NCBI GenBank assembly: GCA_035651595.1
Contig: DASRFJ010000093.1
Span: forward strand, 1-40,514
DNA: 40,514 bases
Source: JAFARZ01 sp035651595
GTDB lineage: Bacteria > Actinomycetota > Actinomycetes > Streptosporangiales > Streptosporangiaceae
Reading direction: 5' to 3'
Under the pieces are notes generated by a model. It saw nothing but the letters and a program-made list of their open reading frames with translations. It was not told the DNA's origin and made no database searches. Shown piece by piece: positions 18,883-27,033 of this stretch (the stretch's first letter is position 1; every line of letters begins with the position of its first letter). Position numbers and translations under genes: made by a program.

Positions 18883-19832
18883 GGTCGTCGCAGCCGCACC
18901 GCCAGGTCCTGCTCGCCGCGCCGCGCAGCTCCTGCGCCGGCGTGGATCGGGCCGTGCGGACCGTGGAGATCTGCCTGGCGAGGTACGGAGCCCCCGTGTA
19001 CGTGCGCAAGCAGATCGTGCACAACGTCCGCGTGGTGCGGGACCTCGAGGAACGGGGCGCGGTCTTCGTCGACGACACCGACGAGGTACCGGAAGGAGCC
19101 GTCGTCGTCTTCTCCGCGCACGGCGTGGCGCCGGCCGTGCACGCGCAGGCCGAAACTCGGAATCTGCGGACGATCGACGCCACGTGCCCGCTGGTCAGCA
19201 AGGTGCACCGGGAAGCGGTCCGGTTCGCCGCCGCGGACTACGACATCTTGCTGATCGGGCACGAGGGTCACGAAGAGGTCATCGGCACCTCCGGCGAGGC
19301 GCCGGAGCACATTCACCTGATCGACGGTCCGGACGACGTGGCCAACGTGCGGGTGCGTGACCCCGAACGCGTCGCGTGGCTGTCGCAGACCACGCTGTCG
19401 GTGGACGAGACCCTCGCCACGGTGGCGGCCTTGCGCCGGCGGTTCCCCAGCCTGGTGGATCCGCCGTCGGACGACATCTGCTACGCCACGCAGAACCGCC
19501 AGGTCGCGGTCAAGGAGATAGCCGCGGCCGCGGACCTGGTCATCGTCGTCGGCTCGGCGAACTCATCGAACTCCGTCCGCCTGGTCGAGATCGCGGCCGA
19601 ACACGGCGCCGCCGCGCGCCTCGTGGACTATGCCGCGGACATCGACGTGGCGTGGCTGGACGGCGTGCGCACCGTCGGCGTGACCAGCGGCGCCTCGGTT
19701 CCCGAGGAGCACGTCCAGGAGGTACTGACCTGGCTGGCCGAGCACGGCTACGACGAGGTGCGGCACGTCGAGCCGGTCACCGAGCACATGCACTTCGGCC
19801 TGCCGCGCGAACTGAAAGGAGGTCTGTCATGA
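18879..19832 (+). CDS. ispH: 4-hydroxy-3-methylbut-2-enyl diphosphate reductase (IspH/LytB)
   Basis: Last enzyme of the methylerythritol phosphate (MEP) pathway, reducing HMBPP to IPP and DMAPP with an iron-sulfur cluster. Three cluster cysteines are present: Cys19 in SSCAGVDRA, Cys103 in IDATCPLV and Cys201 in DDICYATQNRQ. Substrate histidines are seen in FSAHGV and IGHEGHEEVIG, and SANSSNS and SGASVPE are also in place. The length is 317 residues, normal. The frame is open far upstream over the previous gene, but the conserved N-terminus starts at ATG 18879 in an ATGA overlap. Being inside the cluster beside dxs and ispG, it is probably a dedicated second copy that boosts precursor supply. 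Confidence 0.95.
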   Translation: MRSSQPHRQVLLAAPRSSCAGVDRAVRTVEICLARYGAPVYVRKQIVHNVRVVRDLEERGAVFVDDTDEVPEGAVVVFSAHGVAPAVHAQAETRNLRTIDATCPLVSKVHREAVRFAAADYDILLIGHEGHEEVIGTSGEAPEHIHLIDGPDDVANVRVRDPERVAWLSQTTLSVDETLATVAALRRRFPSLVDPPSDDICYATQNRQVAVKEIAAAADLVIVVGSANSSNSVRLVEIAAEHGAAARLVDYAADIDVAWLDGVRTVGVTSGASVPEEHVQEVLTWLAEHGYDEVRHVEPVTEHMHFGLPRELKGGLS

Positions 19833-20905
19833 GCGCTACCCCCACAGCGACCGTGACCCCTGCCCAGGCGCGCGACGCGCTGCTGGGCCGGGTCGAGGAC
19901 CGGTTGCACGCGCTGCTCGCCAGCGAGACGTCCCGATGGTCCGCGGTGAACCCCCGGGCCGCGATACCGGTCCAGGTGATCGCCGCGTTGGCCGGCGCTG
20001 GCGGCAAGCGGCTGCGTCCGGCGTTCTGCCTCAATGGCTTCCTGGCCGCCGGCGGCGACCCGGCGCTGGAGCAGGTCGCGGTGGACGCCGCCGCGGCGCT
20101 GGAGGTACTGCACGCATACGCCCTGCTGCACGACGACGTGGCGGACGACTCCGCGTTGCGGCGCGGCGTGCCGACCGCGCACGCCCGGCACGCGGTGACG
20201 CACCGCGCCGCCGGCTGGGCCGGCGAGCCGCGGCGGTTCGGCGAGGCCGTGGCGGTCCTGGCCGGGGACCTGGCGCGCAGCTACGCCGACCGGCTGGCCG
20301 ACGCGCTGTCCCCGGCCGCCCGCGAGATCTGGCACGAGCTGAACACCGAGATGATCATCGGCCAGTACCTGGACATCCGCGTGGCGGCCGAGCGAATCGC
20401 GGATCCCGCGCTGTCCCGCTGGATCGCGATCTGCAAGTCCGGACGATACACGGTCCACCGCCCGCTGACCCTCGGCGCGGTCATCGCCGGCCGACCGGAC
20501 CTGGTGCCCGCGTTCCAGGGCTACGGGACCGCCCTCGGCGAGGCATTCCAGCTGCGCGACGACTTGATCGACGCGTTCGGCGACAGCGGCCTCGCCGGCA
20601 AGCCGACCGGCCTGGATTTCGCCCAGCAGAAGATGACGCTGCTGGTCGCGCTCGCGATGCCGCGCGATGACCGGATTGCCCGGCTGCTCGCTGGCGAGGT
20701 CACCGACGGGGCCACCGGTGCGGCCACCGGTGGGGCCACGCTCGCCCAGATCATCACCGACCTGGACGTGCGCGGTGAGGTCGAGGAGCGCATCGACCGA
20801 CTGGTGGCCCAGGCCCAGGCCGAGATCGCCGCGGCCCCGCTCGACCGCGCGTGGCGGGACGAACTGGCGCGGTTCGCGGTCCAGGTCGCTTACCGCCAGA
20901 AGTGA
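19829..20905 (+). CDS. Polyprenyl diphosphate synthase (FPP/GGPP type)
   Basis: Trans-prenyltransferase of 358 residues that extends DMAPP with IPP. The first aspartate-rich motif is DDVAD at 102-106 with no two-residue insertion, the second is DDLID at 244-248, and GGKRLRP lies at 59-65. Tyr97, five residues before the first Asp, with Ala98 after it, resembles the type I GGPP-synthase pattern, so C20 is the better guess and C15 remains possible. A short Gly/Ala/Thr repeat near residue 295 looks like a small in-frame expansion. AAAGGAGG precedes ATG 19829, which overlaps the ispH stop. The product would feed the ABBA prenyltransferase and class II cyclase. Confidence 0.93.
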   Translation: MSATPTATVTPAQARDALLGRVEDRLHALLASETSRWSAVNPRAAIPVQVIAALAGAGGKRLRPAFCLNGFLAAGGDPALEQVAVDAAAALEVLHAYALLHDDVADDSALRRGVPTAHARHAVTHRAAGWAGEPRRFGEAVAVLAGDLARSYADRLADALSPAAREIWHELNTEMIIGQYLDIRVAAERIADPALSRWIAICKSGRYTVHRPLTLGAVIAGRPDLVPAFQGYGTALGEAFQLRDDLIDAFGDSGLAGKPTGLDFAQQKMTLLVALAMPRDDRIARLLAGEVTDGATGAATGGATLAQIITDLDVRGEVEERIDRLVAQAQAEIAAAPLDRAWRDELARFAVQVAYRQK

Positions 20906-20917
20906 AAGGGACTAGTC

Positions 20918-22792
20918 ATGGCATTGCTTACCAGCATCCGCGGGCCCGATGACCTGCGCCGGCTGCCGTCTGCTGAGCTGCCCGCGCTGGCGGCGGAGAT
21001 CCGCGAGCTGCTGGTGCGGACGGTATGCCGCACCGGCGGGCACCTGGGCCCCAACCTCGGGGTGGTCGAGCTGACGATCGCGCTGCACCGGGTCTTCGAT
21101 TCGCCCCGCGACCGGATTTTGTGGGATACCGGCCACCAGTCCTATGTCCACAAGCTGCTCACCGGCCGGATCAGCGCGTTTGACCGGCTCCGCCAGCGCG
21201 GCGGGCTGTCCGGGTACCCGTGCCGGGCCGAGTCCGCGCACGACGTCATCGAGAATTCGCACGCCTCCACCGCGCTGTCCTACGCCGACGGGCTCGCCAA
21301 GGCGTATGCCCTGACCGGCCAGACCGATCGCGCTGTGGTGGCCGTGATCGGCGACGGGGCGCTGACCGGCGGCATGGCGTGGGAGGCGGTGAACAACATC
21401 GCCGCGGCGCACGACCGGCCGGTGATCGTCGTGGTCAACGACAACGGGCGCTCGTACGCGCCGACCGTGGGCGGGGTGGCCGAGCTGCTGAACGGCTTGC
21501 GTACCGCACCGCGGTACGAGCGCGTCCTGGACTGGGGCAAGCGGACCGTGCGGCCGACGCTGCTGGGCCGGCCGGTTTACGACCTGGTGCACGCGATCAA
21601 GGCGGGGCTGAAGGACCTGGTCGCCCCGCAGGAACTGTTCGCCAACCTGGGCCTGAAGTACCTGGGGCCGGTCGACGGGCACGACGTGGCGGCGGTGGAG
21701 TCCGCGTTGCGGCGGGCCCGCCGGTTCGGCGGTCCGGTGCTGGTGCACTGCGTCACCGAGAAGGGCCGCGGGTACGCCCCGGCCGAGACCGACGAGCAGG
21801 ACAAGATGCACACCTACCGGCGGACCGATCCGGTCACCAGCGGGGGCATCCCCTCGACGTGGACCGAGGTGTTCGGCGCCGAGCTGGCGGCGCAGGCGGC
21901 GGAGCGGCCGGAACTGGTGGCGATCACCGCGGCCATGCTCGAGCCCACCGGGCTCGAGCCGATGCGCGCCAAGTTCCCTGACCGGGTCTTCGACGTCGGG
22001 ATAGCCGAACAGCACGCGGTCACCTCCGCCGCCGGCCTGGCCATGGGCGGGATGCATCCGGTGGTCTGCCTGTACGCGACGTTCTTGAACCGCGCGTTCG
22101 ATCAGCTGCTGATGGACGTCACGCTGCATTCCTGCCCGGTGACGTTCGTGCTGGACCGGGCCGGCGTCACCGGTGAGGACGGGCCGTCCCACAACGGCAT
22201 GTGGGACCTGTCCATCCTCCAGGTCGTGCCGGATCTGCGGATCGCCGCACCAAGGGACGCGGCCACGCTCCGCCGGGCGTTGCGGGAGGCCGTGGCGGTG
22301 ACGGACGGCCCGACCGTGATCCGGTTCCCCAAGGGCGCGCCCAGTGCCGACTTCCCGGTCGTGTCCGAGGTTTGCGGTGTCGACGTGCTGCGCACGGGCG
22401 AGCCGGAGGACGTGCTGCTGATCTGCGTCGGCTCGCTGGCCGGGCTGGGTCTTGAAGTCGCCGACGGACTGGGGGGTGCGACGGTCGTCGACCCGCGCTG
22501 GGTCCGGCCGGTCAACCCGGCACTGGCGCGGCTGGCCGGACGGCACCGGGCGGTCGTCACGCTGGAGGACAACGGGCGCGTCGGCGGCGTCGGCGCGGCC
22601 GTCGCGCAGTCGCTGCGCGACGCCGGGGTTGGTGTGCCGGTGCACACCGTCGGGCTGCCGCAGCGCTTCCTGAAGCAGGGCACGCGCGCGGAGGTGCTGG
22701 CCGACTGCGGCCTGATCGCGCCGGAGGTCATCCGCCAGATCAACGAACTGCTCGCTCCGCGCGAGCTCACTGCGCAAAGGATGCCGCGATGA
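20918..22792 (+). CDS. dxs: 1-deoxy-D-xylulose-5-phosphate synthase
   Basis: First and rate-setting enzyme of the MEP pathway, joining pyruvate and glyceraldehyde 3-phosphate with thiamine diphosphate. The length is 624 residues, normal. Motifs include GHQSYVHKLLTGR near 70, the thiamine/Mg motif GDGALTGGMAWEAVNN, DRAGVTGEDGPSHNGMWD in the pyrimidine domain, and a C-terminal transketolase domain. ATG 20918 has AAAGGGA upstream, 12 bases after the prenyl synthase stop, and the 3' end overlaps ispG by ATGA. The window has no dxr, ispD, ispE or ispF, so the housekeeping pathway must supply those steps. This copy probably lifts flux when the cluster is active. Confidence 0.97.
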   Translation: MALLTSIRGPDDLRRLPSAELPALAAEIRELLVRTVCRTGGHLGPNLGVVELTIALHRVFDSPRDRILWDTGHQSYVHKLLTGRISAFDRLRQRGGLSGYPCRAESAHDVIENSHASTALSYADGLAKAYALTGQTDRAVVAVIGDGALTGGMAWEAVNNIAAAHDRPVIVVVNDNGRSYAPTVGGVAELLNGLRTAPRYERVLDWGKRTVRPTLLGRPVYDLVHAIKAGLKDLVAPQELFANLGLKYLGPVDGHDVAAVESALRRARRFGGPVLVHCVTEKGRGYAPAETDEQDKMHTYRRTDPVTSGGIPSTWTEVFGAELAAQAAERPELVAITAAMLEPTGLEPMRAKFPDRVFDVGIAEQHAVTSAAGLAMGGMHPVVCLYATFLNRAFDQLLMDVTLHSCPVTFVLDRAGVTGEDGPSHNGMWDLSILQVVPDLRIAAPRDAATLRRALREAVAVTDGPTVIRFPKGAPSADFPVVSEVCGVDVLRTGEPEDVLLICVGSLAGLGLEVADGLGGATVVDPRWVRPVNPALARLAGRHRAVVTLEDNGRVGGVGAAVAQSLRDAGVGVPVHTVGLPQRFLKQGTRAEVLADCGLIAPEVIRQINELLAPRELTAQRMPR

Positions 22793-23955
22793 CTGTCTCC
22801 CTCGGCCTGCCGACTGCCCCTCCGCCCGTTCTTCCACAGCGGCTGGCGCCGCGCCGCGAGTCCCGCCAGGTGCGGGTCGGCGACGTTCTCGTCGGCGGCG
22901 ACGCGCCGGTCTCCGTCCAGTCCATGACCACGACGCTCACCGCCGACGTGAACGCGACGCTCCAGCAGATCGCCGAGCTGACCGCGACCGGCTGCCAGAT
23001 CGTCCGGGTGGCGGTGCCGTCGGCCGACGACGCGGCGGCGCTGCCGCGGATCGCCCGTCAGTCGCGGATCCCGGTGATCGCCGACATCCACTTCCAGCCC
23101 AAGTACGTGTTCGCGGCGATCGACGCGGGCTGCGCCGGTGTCCGGGTCAACCCGGGCAACATCAAGCAGTTCGACGATCGCGTCGCCGACATCGCGCGGG
23201 CGGCATCGGACGCCGGTATCCCGATCAGGATCGGCGTGAACGCCGGGTCGCTGGACAAACGCCTGCTGGCCAAGCACGGCAGGCCCACCGCGGACGCGCT
23301 GGTGGAATCGGCGCTGTGGGAGTGCTCGCTGTTCGAGGAGCACGGCTTCCGCGACATCAAGATCTCGGTGAAGCACCACGAGCCGGCGGTGATGATCGGC
23401 GCGTACCGCAAGCTGGCCGCCGCCTGCGATTACCCGCTGCACCTCGGGGTGACCGAGGCTGGGCCCGCGTTCCAGGGCACGGTGAAGTCCGCGGTGGCGT
23501 TCGGCGCCCTGCTGGCCGAGGGCATCGGGGACACGATCCGGGTCTCGTTGTCCGCGCCGCCGGTGGAGGAGGTCAAGGTCGGCATCGCGGTGCTCGAGTC
23601 GCTGGGGTTGCGCCAGCGCGGCCTGGAGATCGTGTCCTGCCCGTCCTGCGGTCGTGCCCAGGTCGATGTGTACCGGCTGGCCAACGAGGTAACCGCCGGC
23701 CTGGAAGGGCTGTCGGTGCCGTTGCGGGTCGCGGTGATGGGCTGCGTGGTAAACGGCCCGGGCGAGGCACGCGAGGCCGACCTCGGGGTCGCGTCCGGCA
23801 ACGGCAAGGGCCAGATCTTCGTCCGCGGCCAGGTGACCCGGACGGTGCCGGAATCCCAGATCGTGGCGACGCTCATCGATGAGGCGCTGCGGCTCGCGGA
23901 CGAAATGGCGGCCAGCGGCACCGTCGCGGGGACGCCGGAGGTCAGTGTCTTCTAA
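22789..23955 (+). CDS. ispG: 4-hydroxy-3-methylbut-2-enyl diphosphate synthase (IspG/GcpE)
   Basis: Iron-sulfur enzyme of the MEP pathway turning MEcPP into HMBPP, the substrate of the IspH encoded nearby. The TIM-barrel half shows QSMTTTLTADVNAT, RVAVPSADDA and CAGVRVNPGNIK. The C-terminal half holds the 4Fe-4S ligands in CPSCGRAQVDV and MGCVVNGPGEA, plus the Glu in that stretch. The length is 388 residues, usual for actinobacteria. ATG 22789 overlaps the dxs stop. It is likely a dedicated paralogue that removes a second bottleneck of the pathway. Confidence 0.97.
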   Translation: MTVSLGLPTAPPPVLPQRLAPRRESRQVRVGDVLVGGDAPVSVQSMTTTLTADVNATLQQIAELTATGCQIVRVAVPSADDAAALPRIARQSRIPVIADIHFQPKYVFAAIDAGCAGVRVNPGNIKQFDDRVADIARAASDAGIPIRIGVNAGSLDKRLLAKHGRPTADALVESALWECSLFEEHGFRDIKISVKHHEPAVMIGAYRKLAAACDYPLHLGVTEAGPAFQGTVKSAVAFGALLAEGIGDTIRVSLSAPPVEEVKVGIAVLESLGLRQRGLEIVSCPSCGRAQVDVYRLANEVTAGLEGLSVPLRVAVMGCVVNGPGEAREADLGVASGNGKGQIFVRGQVTRTVPESQIVATLIDEALRLADEMAASGTVAGTPEVSVF

Positions 23956-24002
23956 CCCGTCTTGATGCAGCCCGTCTTGTTGCCCAAGGAAAGGAAACGG
24001 CC

Positions 24003-24746
24003 ATGGAAGCCGTGCACGTCGCGATCATCTACTACAGCGCCACCGGCACCGTCCATGCGCTGGCGCGAGCCGCCGCCGAAGGCGCGGAAAAGGCCGGCGC
24101 GGAGGTGCGCCTGCGTAAATGCGCCGAATCGGCACCGCCGGAGGCGATCAAGGCGCACCAGGCATGGCGCCGGCACCTGCGGGACACCGCGGACGTCGCC
24201 GTGGCCACCCCCGACGACGTGGCCTGGGCCGACGCGGTTCTATGGGGCTCGCCGAGCCGCTTCGGCAACCCGGCCAGCCAGTTCAAGGCGTTCGTCGACT
24301 CGCTCGGCATGCTGTGGCGGCGCGGTGCGCTCGCCGGCAAGGTGTACTCGGCCTTCACCGCCAGCGGCACCGCCCACGGCGGGCAGGAATCCACGCTGCT
24401 CGCGATGGGCAACGTGTTCTACCACTGGGGCGGAATCATCGTGCCCCCCGGCTACACCGACCCCATTCAGTTCGAGACCGGCAATCCTTACGGCACCTCT
24501 CGCCTGGCCGGCGATAGCGAGCACGACGACGCGGTTCTCGAAGCGGCCCGCTACCAGGCGCGCCGTGTCGTCGACACCGCCGCGGCGCTGAAGGCCGGCC
24601 GGCACCCCGCATGCCCGGATGCCGACGCGCGCCCGGATGCCGGCCTGCATCCGGATGCCGGCCCGCGCTCGGATGCCGTCCTCGTGGCCGGTCCAGACGC
24701 CCGGCGCCGCCCCCGTACCCGCGCCGCTGGCTACTCTCCCGCGTAG
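24003..24746 (+). CDS. Flavodoxin-like NAD(P)H:quinone oxidoreductase (WrbA-like)
   Basis: FMN-dependent quinone reductase of 247 residues. The flavodoxin phosphate loop is YYSATGTVHALA near residue 10, followed by GSPSRFGNPASQFKAF near 83 and FTASGTAHGGQE near 120, all WrbA signatures. Quinone reduction to hydroquinone suits a naphthoquinone product: it could prepare the substrate for methylation or prenylation, or blunt redox cycling. AAGGAAAGGAAA precedes ATG 24003. The family is about 200 residues long; here the last 45 are a low-complexity Pro-Asp-Ala tail encoded by an 18-bp repeat, probably without a role in catalysis. Confidence 0.9.
   Translation: MEAVHVAIIYYSATGTVHALARAAAEGAEKAGAEVRLRKCAESAPPEAIKAHQAWRRHLRDTADVAVATPDDVAWADAVLWGSPSRFGNPASQFKAFVDSLGMLWRRGALAGKVYSAFTASGTAHGGQESTLLAMGNVFYHWGGIIVPPGYTDPIQFETGNPYGTSRLAGDSEHDDAVLEAARYQARRVVDTAAALKAGRHPACPDADARPDAGLHPDAGPRSDAVLVAGPDARRRPRTRAAGYSPA
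24616..24687. repeat. 18-bp tandem repeat encoding the WrbA-like C-terminal tail
   Basis: The nine-base core CGGATGCCG recurs at 24616, 24634, 24652 and 24670, exactly 18 bases apart, with diverged bases between. In frame it encodes four six-residue units starting PDA, PDA, PDA and SDA. The repeat lies at the extreme 3' end of the gene, just before the antiporter gene. Confidence 0.85.
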
Positions 24747-24757
24747 GTGACGTACCC

Positions 24758-26035
24758 GTGGATACCCTGATCGCCGACGTCATCGGCGACATCGCGTTGA
24801 TCCTGGTCGTGTCGTCGCTGCTCGGCGCGCTCGCCCGGCGATTCGACCAGCCGACCGTCATCGGCCAGATCCTGGCCGGGATCCTGCTCGGTCCCACGCT
24901 GCTCGGCCGTCTGCCTGGGCACCTTACCGCCCGCCTGTTCCCGCACGCCGCACTGCCGTATCTGAACGTCATTTCCCAGGTCGCCGTCACCATCTTCATG
25001 TTCGTCGTGGGGTACGAGATGGACTGGGGATCGTTCCGCCGGCTGGCCCGGCCAGCACTCCTGGTCGCGGTCGGCGCGCTGCTGATCCCGCTCAGCCTGG
25101 GCACCGGAGCCGTCCTGATCTTCAGGTCCGGCTTCGTCCACCTCGGCCAGTCCAGCTTCAGCCATTCGTTCATCCTGTTCATGGGCGTGGCTGTGTCGAT
25201 AACCGCGCTGCCTGTGCTCGCCGCGCTCATTCGCGAGCGCGGCATCGCCGGGACCACCGCGGGCATCACGGCCACGAGTGCGGCCGGCATCATGGATGTG
25301 GCCGCGTGGCTGGTCCTCGCCGTGGCGCTCCTCGGCACGGCGGACCGGCCGAATCGGCCGTTGCTGGTCACGTTCCTGCTGGTCGCCGGCTTCGTCCTGG
25401 TCATGCTGCTGGTAGTCCGCCCGGTGCTGAGCCGATGGATGCGCAGGTCCGAGGCCTTGCTCGCCAACCAGTTGCCGGTGGCGTTGACGCTCGCGCTCGG
25501 CAGTGCGTTCGTGACGGCTTCGCTGGGACTGCATCCCGTGTTCGGCGGGCTGCTGGCCGGCCTGACGATGCCGAGCAAGGAGGGAACGCCCGACCCGGAT
25601 GTGCTGCGTCCCATGGAAGAGGTCAGCTACCTGCTGCTGCCGCTGTTCTTCATCGTCACCGGCCTTTCGGTGAACCTCGGGGCCCTGGACGGCTCTGCGT
25701 TCATCATGCTCGCGGTGTTCATGGCGATCGCCAGCGTGGGCAAGATCGGTCCCGCCTACGGGGCGTCCCGGCTCGGCGGTCTGGCGCGGAAGGACTCGGC
25801 GACCGTCGCGGTGCTGACGAACACCCGGGGGCTGACCGAACTCATCGCGCTCAACGTCGGGTTCAGTGTGGGCCTGATCAGCCATCGGCTGTTCGACGTC
25901 CTGGTGCTGATGGCGGTGCTGACCACCATGCTCACCGCGCCGCTGCTGAGGCTGATCCGCCCGGCCGTGGCCGTACCCCTTGGGGTTTCCGCGACGGAGT
26001 CCACGGTGGGGCGAGTTGAGTCCGGTGCGCCGTAG
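24758..26035 (+). CDS. Cation/proton antiporter, CPA2 (KefB-like) family
   Basis: Integral membrane antiporter of 425 residues with about 12 hydrophobic segments and no cytosolic TrkA-type domain. Typical family phrases are GQILAGILLGPTLLG near 35, VVGYEMDWGSF near 85 and the late LTNTRGLTELIALNVG. GTG 24758 was chosen because AGGTGA lies seven bases upstream and the frame before it is the antisense-like repeat region. Antiporters of this family occur in clusters for quinone and polyether antibiotics, where export or pH/ion homeostasis is proposed. This is the last plus-strand gene of the cluster; the next gene is convergent 18 bases away. Confidence 0.88.
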   Translation: MDTLIADVIGDIALILVVSSLLGALARRFDQPTVIGQILAGILLGPTLLGRLPGHLTARLFPHAALPYLNVISQVAVTIFMFVVGYEMDWGSFRRLARPALLVAVGALLIPLSLGTGAVLIFRSGFVHLGQSSFSHSFILFMGVAVSITALPVLAALIRERGIAGTTAGITATSAAGIMDVAAWLVLAVALLGTADRPNRPLLVTFLLVAGFVLVMLLVVRPVLSRWMRRSEALLANQLPVALTLALGSAFVTASLGLHPVFGGLLAGLTMPSKEGTPDPDVLRPMEEVSYLLLPLFFIVTGLSVNLGALDGSAFIMLAVFMAIASVGKIGPAYGASRLGGLARKDSATVAVLTNTRGLTELIALNVGFSVGLISHRLFDVLVLMAVLTTMLTAPLLRLIRPAVAVPLGVSATESTVGRVESGAP

Positions 26036-26053
26036 CTTGCGAGCCTGCCGCGA

Positions 26054-26266
26054 TCACCGCCGCCGAACGCGAGATCTCGGCGGGCCGTGGTGGTTCGCCA
26101 CCAGTTCCTGGAGCTCATCGATGTCATATTCGGCACGCCCTGGGCTGCCGTAGCGGGTGAGCTTGCCGCGGCTCGCCCACTTCCTGATCGTCGCCACGGT
26201 GACTCCCGCGGCAAGCGCCGCGAGCTCGGTTGGCACGGTAATCCGCCCGCCAGATGCGTACGTCAT
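26054..26266 (-). CDS. Small MerR/excisionase-like helix-turn-helix protein
   Basis: Seventy-residue protein with one helix-turn-helix: AALAAGVTVATIRKWASRGK followed by a short wing LTRYGS and YDIDELQELV, the layout of MerR-like or excisionase DNA-binding domains. The tail is basic. It begins at ATG 26266, 20 bases after the end of the OvmZ-like gene on the same strand, so the two are probably co-transcribed. Such pairs are common in actinobacteria, often near secondary-metabolite genes. No target is evident. Confidence 0.75.
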   Translation of the reverse strand: MTYASGGRITVPTELAALAAGVTVATIRKWASRGKLTRYGSPGRAEYDIDELQELVANHHGPPRSRVRRR

Positions 26267-26286
26267 GTGGCAGTCATCCGGCTACG

Positions 26287-26919
26287 TTACGGAGCCCTGA
26301 GGTCAAGCCGGCGACGCAGATCGAGCCACTGGCGCGGGCGCCACGTATGTCCCGCATCGCACCTGACCTGGGGTGCTGAGCGCTGAATACCAGTACTGAT
26401 GCTGGCACGCACCAACCGTTCGCATCCGTCCACGGTGCAGGGGCCAAGCTCGATCGTCCGTCCCTGCGCCGGATTCAGCACGTTCTTGACGTCGGCGACG
26501 AGAGCCGCGATCTCATCCGCGAAGTCGGCGGCCGCGGTGTGGGCGGCCAGCCAGTCCAGGTGAGCCTGGAGATACGCGATGAGTGTCCGCACATCGAGCG
26601 CGGCGGGACCGGACACGCCGCGCTCATCGACGATCAGCTCGCACCACGAACAGAGCACTCGTATGGTGTCGCTGCGCACCGCCAAGGTCCGGTCATCGAG
26701 GCTGATGCCCGCCGATCGCCGGCCGCGCACCAACGTGAGGGGATGCTGGCGAGGGATCTCAAGGGCCAGTTCGCAGGCCTGGTACAGCTGGGGCAGACTG
26801 GCTAGACGGCCGGTCAGCACGGTCCGGCACGCGGCGCACAGCCGCGGACCGCGAGATCTCACCGCCAGGGCCAAGGGCGCACCGCAGCTTCGAATGCCAC
26901 AGCTCGGCTGCATCGCCAA
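26287..26919 (-). CDS. OvmZ-like cysteine-rich protein of unknown function
   Basis: A 210-residue protein resembling the OvmZ family named from the oviedomycin cluster. N-terminal CGIRSCG and CAACR could bind zinc, followed by the family-like LASLPQLYQACEL, then the RSAGISLDD and IRVLCSWCELIVDERG segments. A C-terminal zinc-ribbon-like part has CTVDGCERL and a later Cys-x2-GHTWRP. TTG 26919 is favoured by GAGGAG six bases upstream; ATG 26913 is an alternative. The biochemical role of the family is unknown. Pairing with the small helix-turn-helix protein suggests a regulatory job. Confidence 0.65.
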   Translation of the reverse strand: MAMQPSCGIRSCGAPLALAVRSRGPRLCAACRTVLTGRLASLPQLYQACELALEIPRQHPLTLVRGRRSAGISLDDRTLAVRSDTIRVLCSWCELIVDERGVSGPAALDVRTLIAYLQAHLDWLAAHTAAADFADEIAALVADVKNVLNPAQGRTIELGPCTVDGCERLVRASISTGIQRSAPQVRCDAGHTWRPRQWLDLRRRLDLRAP

Positions 26920-27033
26920 TGCTCGCTCCTCATTCTCGATTCGGACCCATCCGTCTGGGCAACCACCATCACGATCGGACAGGCCGGAATCGCGGCGCTA
27001 TCGTGTCGCTGTTGCCGTTTTCTCCAAGCCCCG

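Noticed and set aside
20912..22837. 641-codon minus-strand frame opposite dxs
   Set aside because: Arg/Gly/His-rich translation without motifs, exactly antisense to a gene with clear DXS motifs; typical of high-GC shadow frames.
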